From assembly GCA_025201805.1 (NCBI GenBank), contig MU619402.1:31953-60278 (forward strand): a stretch of DNA of 28,326 nucleotides. The letters run 5' to 3'. The notes under the pieces are model-generated. The model saw only the letters and a program-made list of their open reading frames with translations, was not told the DNA's origin and ran no database searches. Positions within the stretch are counted from its first letter, which is position 1; the number at the start of each line of letters is the position of its first letter. Below are positions 9,601 through 21,093 of the stretch, piece after piece. Source of the stretch: Parasitella parasitica. Its lineage: Eukaryota; Mucoromycota; Mucoromycetes; Mucorales; Mucoraceae. A program made the translations under genes and the position numbers.

Positions 9601-12600
9601 GGCATAATAGATCTCTTTGGCATCCTTGGAGACACACAATGTTTGGCGACGATTGCTCAACGCATTGTCGTATGATTGGTACTTGAGAGCCAAAGTACGG
9701 ATCGCCATACCAGTAAGAATGGGAGAGGGACCTACTTCAATCATACGCTCAATCTTGTAATTTTTGAACAGCTGGTCTTGTGTTTCGATCCAGCGGACAG
9801 GAGATGCGAATTGGTACGCCAAGAGTTCGATCAAAAGGATGTAGCCAAGCCGCTGCTGCTGGGCAGGGCTGGCACACTTGTCGTCGGTCCATGTCTTGAG
9901 CACGTTGGCCAAACGAGGGCTGGACGTAGTGCGGTACACATTTTCAATAAAGCTTTTTTCAGTGCTAAAAGGCTCAGCAACTAGATTGGGAATGTATTTC
10001 TTTTTCAGTTGCGCAACATCAATGTCGGAGGGATTGAACTTTTTGGCCAGGAAGGTACGGAATGGAGTAACGCCGCTGAGCAGGAAAGATGAATGGAAAG
10101 GCACGTCAATACCAGAGAGAGGGATAGTAGCTTTACCGCGCTCAAGAATGACTCGGCCGTTTGCCTGCTTTGCTTGGGTCTTTTCAAATGCACCCTCAAT
10201 GATCTCGTCCAGCTTATCTTTGACACCTTCCAATGACTCTGATTCAGTAAGCTTTTGAAGGTCAACGTTGGCAGCATTGATATAGTTCAACGTGTTTGCG
10301 AGTACATCGAGGTTTTGGAGAGTACCGGCGGCGACATACTGCCAGTTTTCAATGTTAAAGTTGACTATTTCCAACACTTTGTTGTTACGGCGGGCAATAG
10401 ACTCAACAACATAGAGAAGGGCTGCATCACTGAATGTCTTGGAAACACGGGCCGGGTTTACAGCAATCATACTGTAATCAGACCTACCGAGACTATCGCG
10501 TTTAACGGCTGACTGCATAGACATTCCGCGATAAAAGACGACATCCACCAAAGAATTCAGTGGCAAAATATCGCCCACGGCCGCTAAAGCAGAGTACTCG
10601 CCAAGAGAGTGGCCGGCAAAGGCACAATTGGATTGGATTAGCTCCTTGGAGCGCATGTCCTCAAATGCGGCCTTCTCCATCAAAGTCAATGCAGGTTGCG
10701 TGAATTGCGTAGCTGAGAGAAGACCATTAGGAGAAGCAAACTTGTAGAACGAGGTGTACTCGTCGATGGTAGGGAACAACGGCAGCGTGTTGATGGATCC
10801 GTCGGAATCAACAACGTCGTAGAGCAGACTCATGTAATTCTGGCGGATTCTCTCTCCTTTTGGGCCTCCAAAATGGATTACTTTTTCCTTGGGATTATTG
10901 CGCACAATATCAATAATAGAGAAGCCATAGTTTTCCAAGAAATGCTTGTCAGCTTGATCCCAAATAGACTTTGCAACGGGGGAGCTATCGTAAAGATCCA
11001 TTCCCATGCCCTTTTCCTGCGAGCCCTGGCCGGTAAACACATAGGCAGTGATGGGCTGCTCGACTTCAGCCGTGCCCACGACTACCTTTTCATTGTTTTG
11101 GTTGACAGTTTCAACCTTGATGATCTTGCGGCCATTCTTCATGCCAGTATGGTAGAGTTTAGTCTCGAGTCTGTCAGAAGGCAGGACCATGCCGACAAAC
11201 TTGACGCTGTAGGCAACAACACGACGGGGTACGTTATCAGCAGCAAATATCTCGACAAACTTACGGGTAGAGGCGCTGCTCCACATGCCGTGGGTAATGG
11301 TGCCAGGCAAATGAGCAAGATCCGCAAAGTAAGGGTTGACGTGGATAGGGTTGAAATCACCGGAAATGCTGGCATAGGGTTCATTAGACGCAGGAGCATG
11401 GACAACAGAAGGGTACGTAGATTGGCTGGGCATAATAGAGTAGCCGTCGTTTTCAAAGAAATAAGCTTGCTCGATTTCCTGTGCATGGCGCTTCAAAAAG
11501 CCCGTAACAGGGTTGCCATGGCTCTCCCCAGCTTCGTATTCGACAGTGGCTACTTGGATAAACTCCTTGGTGGAGACTTGCATATTTACAGTACCGACAG
11601 TCTTGACAGAAGAGTAGACATTGCTGTTCTTGTACTTGATCTCGGTTTCCAGACGAAAGATCAACGACTTACCAGGCAATGCTTTGTGTTCTTCAGAAGT
11701 CTCGGACCATTGGATCCAGTCTTTGGACTTGAGGATAGCAAGCTCCTTGTTGCTATGCAACTTGTACTCCATGGGCGTCTCGATCTTGTTCTCGAATGTA
11801 TTCTCGAAATCAGTAAATTTACCGCGGTACAGCGACTGGCTTGTCACTTCCATAACCGGCTTTCCTTCGCGGATAATCATGCCCTTGACCTCAATCATTT
11901 TCCCAGATTTGGTATTGACGACAGCATTGATCTTGGCAAGTGTGCTGACCACATCTCCAACCTTGAGAAGCTCAGCACCATCCATCATGCGGAAGCTGAT
12001 GCCTAAATGGACAAGCCTCAGCAGATCACCATCAGCAATCTTGGAAAAGATCCCCCTCATGATGGCCTTCCAGCCAACCACAATAGCAAAGTCCATCGGT
12101 GCACAGACGACCTTTTGATCACGATCACCAAATATCTCGGCTTGGTTTCCAACAGCTTGACAAAATTCAGTAATTTCATCAAATTTGACGACCTCTTCCT
12201 TGTCAGTAATGGTGCCATGGATGTTTAAATTCAGGAAATCCTCTTTATAATCAGCGCCGTACCAGAGTTTAAAGTAGAAATCCTTGATGCGATCATTGCG
12301 GCCCTGCATGACCTCGCGAATGGGGGCATAACCAAACTCGGGCAAGTACTCAAATTCCAGACAGAGTGGGATGTAACTGGTGGCTCTTTTTTCGTAGAGC
12401 GTCATGAGAACCCTACTACTACTACTGTTGGCTTCAAGTTGAACAGATGTAGTGTAATCATTGACGCTATCGTTGGCACTCCACCCACGCTTGTCTTGGA
12501 TCTTGACAGACTTGATGTCTCCTTGCGTAGTGCGAGAGATGGCGACCTTTTGGTTAGCACGAGGGCGGAAAATGCGTCGGACAGCATTTTCGGAAAACAT

Positions 12601-15600
12601 TTTGCCCTGAACGATAAAGGGGGATGTCAAGATAGCACGGAGCCAGCTGTAAGAAGAGCCTGCAATGGCTTGAATCCAGTCATTTTCGGCAGGAACATCC
12701 TCGGCGCCAATTTCAAAGACGCTTTCAGTAGCATTGCCTGATACTTCATTGATCCGAGCCTTTTGAACAGGAAGACCACCGAGATATTCAATCTTGGGGA
12801 TGTCAGCATCTTTGTAAAAGCGCTCCTTCAGGCTGTTAATATGACTATGATAGATGCCTCCAAGAATCTCTCCAACGGACTGATCTGTGCGAGTAGAATA
12901 CCTAGCAGCAACTGGGCCGTGGAGAATACATGTGCGCTGGACATCCTGGTCTACAACAGCGCCAAGGTCTTCAGATTGCCAGAGAGAATCCTTCTTGAAC
13001 CAAATGTCAAATTCCTTGTCCATGACAGGAATGAATGGAACCGGTTTTTGATTAGGTCTTTTGCAAAGAGAGAGAAAGTGCAGAACATCCTCAGATGTCA
13101 AGAGCTGGGCTTCAGCTTGAGAGAATTGACTCAGGAAATCATCCACAAACGATGTAGGGTTGTCCAATTGGGAGTAGTTTTGAAGCAAAGAGGGTCCCAC
13201 CTGCTCCGCGAAACGCTCTTCAACGCGACGCATGAAATCACCAACCAGGTTGCGAAAGGAGACATCAATCCAACGGTTTTCCAGTTTGACATAGAGCAAA
13301 CCAAGCATACGACGAATAACCTCGGAATACGTCATGTCTTGAAGGTCTACTGCTTCGCCATTACTGTTTTCGCCAAACCAAACCTTTTGGAAATCAGCAT
13401 TCAGACGCTTGATGATATAATCCTTCTTAGCCAGTAGTGCAGGTAGACGCTTCTCCTTGGGCAAAGTAAAAATGCTGTCATCAAGCTCTTTCCAGAGACG
13501 AACACCACGAGTAGCAACCTTGTGGATAGGCTCTCCCATTTCGGAAAGGACAGTGATAACACCGCCAGCAGGACCCTTGTAGGTCTTTTCCCATTCACTG
13601 TCAGTAAGTCCTGGAGCGTCTACCATAGCTTGCTTAGCATCGGGAGACGCTAGACCCTCCTTGGCCACCATCATGCGCGAGCCGAAAAGAATACCATCAA
13701 ACGGCATAGGCGGGTAGCCGAACGGAAGAGACCAATCGCCAGTCATGTACGGCAACGTATCATCGGCGCCTCCAAAACCAGATCCAGCAACAAGCACAAT
13801 ATTGGATTGACGGCGGATAGCGGCATATGTTTCGAGTATGGGTTGGTGTACGTCTTCAAAGCCATGGTGACCGCCACCACGTCCACCAGTCCACTGCAAA
13901 ATAATAGGCATCGTAGGATTCGCAGCGGCAATAGACACTACTTGACGGATGGAGTCAGCGCTTCCAGGCTTGAAGGCGATATGGCGGAGACCAGCAGCCT
14001 GTACATTAGCAATGATTTCGTTTGCGTTGTCAATGCTTGGAACACCAGCAGCAATGCAAAGACCCTCTATAGGTAGCCCCTCTTTGCGCATCACTTGAAT
14101 GAGAGGATACTGAAAGCCCCATTGAAGAACGTTCAAAAAGATAACGTTGAGATTGATGCCTTCTCCAGGGCGAGTGAGGTGCATTATTTTCTCGACTTTT
14201 TCGCGAAGAGCAGCTTCACTGAAATGTCCACCGCCTGCAACTTCTATATGATAGCCAGCATTCATGACAGCAGCTACAAAGTTTTCATTTACAGTGGTCG
14301 GAGTCATGCCAGCAACCATAATTGGAGGCTTTCCCAACAAACGAGACATCTTGGTGTCTACGTCGATGCGGCCGCTGATTAAGAAGCAGCTTTAGCAAAA
14401 TGTTGTATGCACTTGAGAGAGAATGATTGCTTATGGCTTACCTTGCAGTTTCAACAAGCTTGGGCTGGAAAAGCTTGGCCCAATTTTGCGAATACTTTAC
14501 AGAGTTGATGTTTGAATTAAAGAGATCAGCCTTGTAGGATAGATCCTTATTGGACCCTTCAAGCGAGCCAGCCAAGACGACCTCGACACCAGTACCTTCC
14601 TTATTGCGGTAAGTCAATCCACCGATGCCAGATGTACCACCAGGCCCAAAATCAATGATATGAGTTAAATCCTGCGTGGCAATTGACTTCTCCCAGTGCA
14701 CAGGGCGTTTGCAAATTAGCTCGATCAATGCTCTTGTAAGATCAGCCTCAGAGCAAAGGTCTCTACCTGCCGAGCATTTGATCTTTAGCAAATTGCTTTG
14801 CTTACCAACACGTATGAATGTCTTACCTGAATCAGTGGCGAATACTGGGATTTTCAAATCGCTAGAGTCGAATAATAGGCGATTCTTTGTGGCGTCTTCC
14901 AAGATGGTATCAACGGTAGGTTCCAAATAAGAGCTGTGGAATCTGGCAGTGACGGGCAAGAAGCGAGAGGAAAACTTGATTTTGCGCTGAGAATGAGGAA
15001 TACGCGATTGATCGAGGCTGGAAGGTGCCTTGAGTTTGCGTAAACCGAGGTTCAAGCCGTACAAGGATTGCGGCGGACCCGTACAGACAAAAGAGCGAGG
15101 GCCATTGAACAGTGTAAGCTCGATTTGGCGTTCAGGGGCGAGATGAGTGTTGGTTTGGTCAATATACTTGATCAGTTGTGCTTCCCGAAGGCCTGTTACT
15201 GCCAACATGGGACTAGGGTTACCTTCGCCGCTGCTGATGGAGTCTTCTATCACGGATGGGTTCAAGGTGAACGAGGGAAACTCTTGCTGCGCCCTGGTAC
15301 CGATCCAGAAAAGCAATCCCAACGCCTTTTCAGTATTCTTGGCGAATTCTTCTTCGGTGGATGAAGCAGAGATAACAATAGAACTGATGATACCTTGACT
15401 ATGACCAGTAGTACCTATCATGCATACATTTTCAATATTGGTAATGGCAAATGCGCAGTCTTTCTTATCAACTTACCTTGAAGTAAATCACGAATTTCAG
15501 CTGGGTTACGGCCAAGGATATGAAGCATTACATAGTAATGAAGCAATTGAGTGAGCCCGATTAATGGGAAGCTGACTGGAGCAGAAACCAGGTATTGGGC

Positions 15601-16254
15601 ATCGGGCCTAACATCGGCATCATCTAGCCAGCGCAAAATATCCAATCCTTTAGAGTGCAGGACCTTGGATTCAGTGCCGTGAGCATAGTCAGCCAAAACT
15701 ACGGCCATTCGACGAATAAAAGGCTTGACGATGCCTTTGTAGGTCTCCCAAATATCAGCGAGCTCGTCGAAATACTCTTCAGTATTACCTTGTCCACCAA
15801 AAATAGCAAAGAGTTTAGCCTCACCAGATTTAGCGGCTTCAAACAAAGCAGATCTTGCTGGCTTTAGGTCTTGCGCGCATAGGACATTGCGGTTCCTTTG
15901 AAGGTAGGCAAGAGAAGAATAGTAGTTTTTGAGGACAGATTTCCTGACATCGAGAGGAAGCTCCTGTGCGATGGCGTGGATGTTGTTGTTTTTGAGATAG
16001 ACGTTGTTAAAGTTGGTCAAGAGAGCTCCAGCTACTTGAGAGTAGATTTCTTCTTTGGCAGCACGGTCAGAGGCAAATTTCAAGAAGCTGGAAGCTAGTG
16101 CAATTTCGCTCAAGCTTTCATTGTCTTGACAGATTGAAAAGTCTTCTTTCAGCTGCTCTGCAAATCCCCAAATGTCTGCAGCCACAAGAACAGAGACTTC
16201 TACAGAGCCCTTTTTAAGCGTTAAAGGGCGAAGAGATTGTTGGATTTGATTCAT
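3622..16254 (-). CDS. FAS: Fused beta-alpha type I fatty acid synthase with two tandem ACPs
   Basis: Exons 16254-15477, 15414-14442, 14374-6042 and 5981-3622 encode 4147 residues. Introns are 62, 67 and 60 nt, all GT-AG. The cytosolic multienzyme makes long-chain acyl-CoA from acetyl- and malonyl-CoA with NADPH. The N-terminus (RPLTLKKGS) matches fungal beta chains, so the start looks complete. Domains: acetyltransferase (GHSQG, Ser265, codon group at the first splice junction); FMN enoyl reductase from 593 (GGRGGGHHGFED, 747-758); MaoC-like dehydratase (GDFNPIH, His1595); malonyl/palmitoyl transferase from about 1695 (GHSLGE, Ser1840); two ACPs (phosphopantetheine Ser2260 and Ser2457 in SGKSTLQNE); ketoreductase (GAGRDSIG from about 2940; Tyr3095 and Lys3099 in YGESK); ketosynthase (Cys3559 in NACATAAVS, His3800 in HGTSTK, His3841 in GHPKGPAA) with a coiled-coil insertion; C-terminal phosphopantetheinyl transferase (GVGVDVE, Asp4030; WSAKEA). 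The set reads catalytically complete. In many ascomycetes these are two genes, FAS1 and FAS2; here they are one. A 5' UTR intron (about 16311-16262) is possible. Confidence 0.97.
8380..9580 (-). repeat. Tandem ACP duplication within FAS
   Basis: Two copies of the acyl carrier unit lie in direct orientation, with equivalent phosphopantetheine serine codons at 9348 and 8757, 591 bp (197 residues) apart. Each copy has an Ala/Pro/Ser-rich linker, then the SIKDLVSGKSTLQNEILGDL core, then GTLGKHTSTL, SKMPGGFTLN and LLVAITMEP. By eye the copies are highly similar in protein but diverged at silent and linker positions, so the duplication is not very recent. Boundaries are approximate. Confidence 0.93.
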
Positions 16255-16354
16255 GACGTCTAGAATTGGATTAACTACAATGTCGCACAGTAAACAGGCA
16301 ATGGATGGTGTACCTTAAAAAACGGGGCTCTAAAGGTTTGTATAATGCAATGCA

Positions 16355-16385
16355 ATATGATATGATATGATATGATTTGATTTGT
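16355..16385. repeat. ATATG pentanucleotide repeat upstream of FAS
   Basis: About four ATATG units pass into two ATTTG units. The repeat lies about 100-130 bp upstream of the FAS start codon, in promoter or 5' UTR position. Confidence 0.85.
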
Positions 16386-16890
16386 ATTTTGACCAAGCTT
16401 TTATTCCCCAATAAAAGAATGAAAAAAAAAAAAGAAAAAAGTTATCAATGCTTATAGACAAATGGTAAAACAAGCAAAAGAATTACTGATATTCTTGATT
16501 CCATGTTAAATTAAAACAGAAACCTAAATGGGGCTCATTTTACTCCCCAAAAGTTGACAGAAACTACTACACAATGACAAACAGGTTGAGAAACATCCCA
16601 AGTCAACATTAAGAAACCGATGGCCTTATCATGATCTGCGCTATATCAATGCTTTTGGAGGTCGGTAGAATGGCAGCATTGCAGCAGGAAATACGCTCAA
16701 ATAATAAAAGACGTAGATTTTCATGCATCAAGTACATATGATCCAAAGATCTTTTACCATTGCTCATCAAACATAGTCTGCTGAAATGTCAGATAATCCT
16801 AATTTGACATACGGTTTGCTCGTGTATAGATAAAGTATATCAAAAGTCAACAGACAGATAACCCATTGTATTCGCATTTGCTAACAATGC

Positions 16891-16915
16891 ATATATATAT
16901 ATATATATATATATA
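16891..16915. repeat. (AT)n microsatellite
   Basis: Twenty-five bases of perfect AT alternation in the FAS-USP intergenic region. Confidence 0.95.
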
Positions 16916-17303
16916 CAATCATATTTTGTTTTTGTATTTATGTCTGATGCGTTCAAATATTCTGAAAGCTAGAAATACAAAATTTTATCATGTTATAACT
17001 GAGCCAAATGTTGGTAAAACTTTATCTCGGGACTTGAAAGGTCGACAAAAAGTGGTGCAATGATTGAGGAAATGGGGTCATCTATAAATGAAATGGCAGA
17101 TCTATTCTAAGCTGCAAACGTTGGGTTACAACATTCTTGCAAGGGGCGTCATTTGTATGTGCTACGGAGTGTTGCCTACGGATCTGGAGCAGAAATCAAT
17201 TTCGGAGCTGGGAGGGGTATGCAAAGGTAGTTTCTTCTACGTAATATATGCATGCAAATGAGGAGGAAAATAAACAACCGTCTTGCACATAGAAGATTAG
17301 AAA

Positions 17304-17331
17304 CATATATATATATACATATATATATATA
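17304..17331. repeat. Interrupted (AT)n microsatellite
   Basis: AT alternation broken by a single ACAT interruption, 250 bp downstream of the USP stop codon. Confidence 0.9.
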
Positions 17332-17551
17332 AAGAAAAAATGCAAGGCATGGCAGCAGAAACCCTTCAATAGCATTGAAATGTTTCTAATCACCATTTAA
17401 AAAGGCAATGTCATAAATATATCGCCTACTGACTATCCTTTAAGCCATATTGAGCACTTGCCCTAAGGCTGAAGCATTATTAGTACTCAGATCCCACATT
17501 GACAGTACAGCAAATTTCTGAAAAGCATTGTACTCTTTGCTGTTTCAAAAT

Positions 17552-17577
17552 ATGCGTTTTGTAAACGCATTTTTATT
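17552..17577 (-). terminator. USP poly(A) signal with adjacent perfect hairpin
   Basis: AATAAA on the minus strand (17577-17572) lies only 8 nt after the USP stop codon. Directly downstream is a perfect inverted repeat, ATGCGTTT / AAACGCAT (17552-17559 and 17563-17570), with a 3-nt loop. Because the signal is so close to the stop, other sites further downstream may be used. Confidence 0.5.
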
Positions 17578-17585
17578 AGGATATT

Positions 17586-19423
17586 CTACATTAAACGACA
17601 TGAATCTTTTAGATAATGTCTATGATGATGGTGGTGATGGTGATGATGCGGTAAATTTTCTGTGGTAGTTTTTGTCTTGCTCTTGGTGTTCTTTTTATCG
17701 CAATTGCAGTGCTGTTCTTCCGTGTCTGTTTCGTGCGAAGAGAAAGAATCCGTAGGTTTGAGCTCTTGTTGCGTTTCTATAATCTCAGAATTTATAGACG
17801 ATGTAGAGGACAATCCCAACGAATTTCTTCTGTGGTGACATGTCTTGTCCAGTTCGTAGAAAACGATGTAAGCATTTTCTGCAAGATCTTGACAGACAGT
17901 CGATGAATCACTGGCATTGATTTGTGTAACACGACTGGAAGCATTCATATCGTCTAACTTTAGCCAATAGAATAATGGGTCGTGGTTTCCTTGGTCATCG
18001 TTTTCTTGCATCATGACTCTTGCGTAACTAATGTAATGACCACTGTAAGGCGAATCGCCCTTGTGGCAAACTGCGCTCTTAAAGTGCAATGTCCAGTTGA
18101 TGAGATGACCACAAGTCGGGCACATCGGATCGTCGACGTTCTGGTTGACAAATCGATTAAAGTCTATAGTAGGCGGAATCTCGACATGCGTCTTCATTTT
18201 GACTGAACCTCCCGAGTTGTTGTAGCGATAGCGTTTTAAAACGATGGGTAAAATCATGTGTGTATCCGGGAAGGAAGAGTCGACCTGAGTTTTGATTGGT
18301 TCGCCTTGCTCATTCGAGGCAGTGTAGAATGGCAACAGCTCCAATACTTGCCAAGCGGTGACAGCTTGCTCGTCTCTCATACCATTTTTACTGTTGGCCC
18401 TTTTAAGCAGCTTCTTGAGGGTATATTTCTCGTCTATTTTGCTCAGCTCTCTCTCTTCCATGAGGGTTTGAATTGAAGGAGACTCAGCCATGTTTTCAGT
18501 TACATTTTGTTCCACGTCGCAATCCACTTGTCGTCTTACACCCGTGATGATGTTATTATAGAAATAGTCGACTAAAATGTCCTGTAGTTTCACATCCTCT
18601 TTTGTGGAGTCATTGCTGTTGTCAGGAATGGATAGCGTCAAGGTCCGGTCGGTCATGACTCGATCATCATCTGTGTCTTTGTTGGCCCCGTGAAATAATC
18701 GAATTTGAAACTATAAAGACGCATTTAATGAGTGAGATTGTGTGCAAAACACTAATCACCTACAGGCAGATAAGGCAAGTCAAAGGTTTCTGTGATGAAC
18801 ATGAACAGCTCGCTGGCATCCTCTTGAGTCCATTCGCCCAAGTCATTTTGGCCACTCCATTTTGCATCTTTCATCACTTTTCTAAGCCAGTGGACATAGT
18901 CTGCATTCACAAGATGCCCTTTTCTCAGCTTGTTGACAAAAAGACGCATTAGCGTCTGTAATTTGATTTTTTCGTCTTGGTCGGAAGGTATGTCATAGGT
19001 CAGTAGCGGGTCGAATGTTGTGTTGGCAATGAACATGGCAAATAAAAGAGCGTCTATGTAGCAAGATGTACCGCCGTCATTTTCGGAGCCGAGCAGTTGT
19101 TTGTCAATGCTGTTTGGAGGTTCAACCAATATGCCATGAGAGGCTTCCTCGTAATCAATCAAATCTGCCATAGACTTTTTCGAGTCCCAGTCATGGCTCT
19201 CCAATATGCTTGCAAATAACTCATGGTCTAGAGTCACTGAAAAGTTGTTTTGAGCATAGTTTGATAGCAGAGTGATTTTGTTGTTTTGCTCTGACGTTCG
19301 TTTTTCTTTGGACGACATGAATCTCGATTTACTACTGAATTTGTAGTAATGCGGAAATACCAGCTTCCAGAAGCGATCTCTCTTTCGGTGAGCTTTCTTT
19401 TTTTTCTCTTCTTTGCTGTCCAT
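17586..19423 (-). CDS. Ubiquitin-specific protease (USP/UBP) with His-rich tail and CaaX-like end
   Basis: Exons 19423-18764 and 18710-17586, joined by a 53-nt GT-AG intron in phase 0, encode 594 residues. USPs remove ubiquitin from proteins through a Cys-His-Asp/Asn triad. The Cys box is GGTSCYIDALLFAMF (Cys121), and QEDASELFMFITE (just before the splice) is the family QQDA/E-type box. The exon junction reads LPYLP|FQIRLFHGA. ILPIVLKRYRYN precedes the His box YSGHYISYARV (His445); FYWLKLDD and NAYIVFYE complete the domain near residue 508. The N-terminus is short and basic (KEEKKKKAHRKRDR). A CPTC pair (about 417-420) is half of a zinc-ribbon-like motif. The tail after about 510 is Ser/Glu/Lys-rich, has nine consecutive histidines, and ends CRLM, a CaaX-type sequence. 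The ATG chosen is the first before the basic N-terminus. I cannot name the orthologue. Confidence 0.88.
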
Positions 19424-21078
19424 TTCACAAATGTAGGAAGGAAGAAGGAAAAAAAAAGAGGAATTTTTAAAGAGAACTAAAATCCCATGCTTTTTTTTTT
19501 TGATATCAATGTGAATCAGACAAGTCACCCCAAAATGAAGGTGTTTTAGACAGTGCATAAATGGGTGATATTCAATACTGCCTTCTTAGGGCACAAAATC
19601 ATGTTTATTCAGGTCAAAATCATCTTTTTCTTTTGTTGCCATTTTCTTGTTTTTGCACTTCATCATTGTTAGTACAGTGAGAATCAAGTAAAAAGTGTTT
19701 CTCAACAACATCAAAGTTGCTAATCTCATGTAAAAAATGCATCTTTGCTTGATTTTTTAAGTTTATGCAACACTAATTTTCCAAGTTGCTTTTTCTTTTT
19801 CCTTTTGGAGATGCTAGAGTTAAAGGAGCAATATGGGATTGGTGGGAGCCTCGCTGGAAAACTGAGCTGATATATAAATGTGGACATATCTCTGTGTAAT
19901 GGTTTGTGGATGGGGAAGGGATTATGTGTTAGATGTTCAACAAACCTCAGTATTAGCGAAACCGCCTGGCAAAAATTCTTGTTGTGCTTTGTTCTAGCAG
20001 CAACTATCATACTCCTTAACTTGTAAATTTTATCAATTTAATTTGATTTAACAACTTTCCGTAAAACGAGCTGGTCTGTACCGCTCCATGAAGTAAAGCG
20101 GTTCAACCTCATTATTACGCCGCATTTGATGATGGCAACCTCTTTAGCAAATATTTATTCTGGTGATGACACAATGTCTTTATTACTTTCATTTTGCTAC
20201 TACAATATTGTAGAAAAAATATTTATATCATCATACTTTATATTCTGCTTCGTCTGGTATATACCTTGTTCCCGTTAATGTATCTATATAAACACCTGGC
20301 TACAAGAAATGCAAATAAACGCCTACACTGTTGCATAAAAGACAAGCCAAACCATGTTTTATACTGGTTTGATACCATCATGATTAGGGCTATCTGATAT
20401 ATATTATTTCCACTCGGTAAAGCATATATCAAGACTTTATTTTATTCATAGAATATGATGGCTACTATTATTTTAACTCTGTCTGTTGTCATGGCAACTG
20501 TTCCTGATCGGATCAAAGGTTAAATGTCGTTGGGAAATAAATGGAATTAATTATGAAATATCTTGTGTAAGAAACCATTGATTTAGCTCTGCTTACTCCA
20601 AATTACATAGCTAAGATTATTATTGAATGACTCACATTAATAATGCTTAACTGAACGAATATAAATATATATTTCTCTGATAAATGCTGCGTGGTTATAT
20701 TCTTGTTTGACAATTAATTGTCAAACATGATCTGACGGTGTTCATAGATTGATTTCCGTAGATTTATTCTAAATAAATAGACAGTTCTTATCAATCAGTA
20801 AAATCTTAACGTTGTATCTAGTTACTTCAAATTCTTTATTATTTTCCTAGTTTTATCGTATACGATCATCTGCTACCCTTTTCGAGAGCTGTAGTGTCGT
20901 ACATTAGTTTTGACACTCAACTTCAAAACAATATAAATAGTAAATCATATGTCAAATTGAATAAACCTCATCTTTTAACTGATACATATATTTGCCTTAT
21001 CGAATTTACAATTATCACGACATGAGCATGAAGAGATATAAATGAGTAGGAAGAAGAATGCCTGTATTCCTTAACATT
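19424..21078. other. Long AT-rich intergenic region between USP and the SRP RNA gene
   Basis: I see no gene with support here. A 94-codon minus-strand frame at 20010-19726 has weak composition and no recognisable domain. A 24-bp perfect palindrome is at 20704-20727. The USP promoter is expected at the left end. Confidence 0.5.
20704..20727. repeat. 24-bp perfect palindrome
   Basis: Each half is 12 bases, TGTTTGACAATT and its exact reverse complement, with no spacer. It lies in intergenic DNA about 660 bp downstream of the SRP RNA TATA box direction and about 1.3 kb upstream of USP. Confidence 0.95.
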
Positions 21079-21093
21079 AAAAAATTGCAAAAA
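21079..21093 (-). terminator. RNA polymerase III terminator of the SRP RNA gene
   Basis: On the minus strand a T5 run (21093-21089) is followed by a T6 run (21084-21079), directly after the segment that closes the long terminal helix. T runs of this length are the standard Pol III stop. Confidence 0.75.

Larger units (their letters stand above)
16255..17571. other. FAS upstream region and USP 3' flank
   Basis: No coding gene is seen in about 1.3 kb. It contains the FAS promoter (minus strand), an ATATG pentamer repeat about 100 bp upstream of the FAS ATG, two AT dinucleotide runs, and the hairpin after the USP poly(A) signal. Confidence 0.6.

Noticed and set aside
10873..12006. 377-codon plus-strand frame
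   Set aside because: It lies wholly antisense to conserved FAS dehydratase and MPT coding sequence and has no recognisable domain; it is a shadow frame, as are the other plus-strand frames in 3755-16098.
19726..20010. 94-codon minus-strand frame upstream of USP
   Set aside because: Composition is mixed, it has no domain, no splice partner and ends in a lysine-rich low-complexity tail; not enough support to call a gene.
20095..20112. tRNA-like B box (GGTTCAACC)
   Set aside because: The flanking bases do not form a T stem, and no matching A box or acceptor stem is present on either strand.
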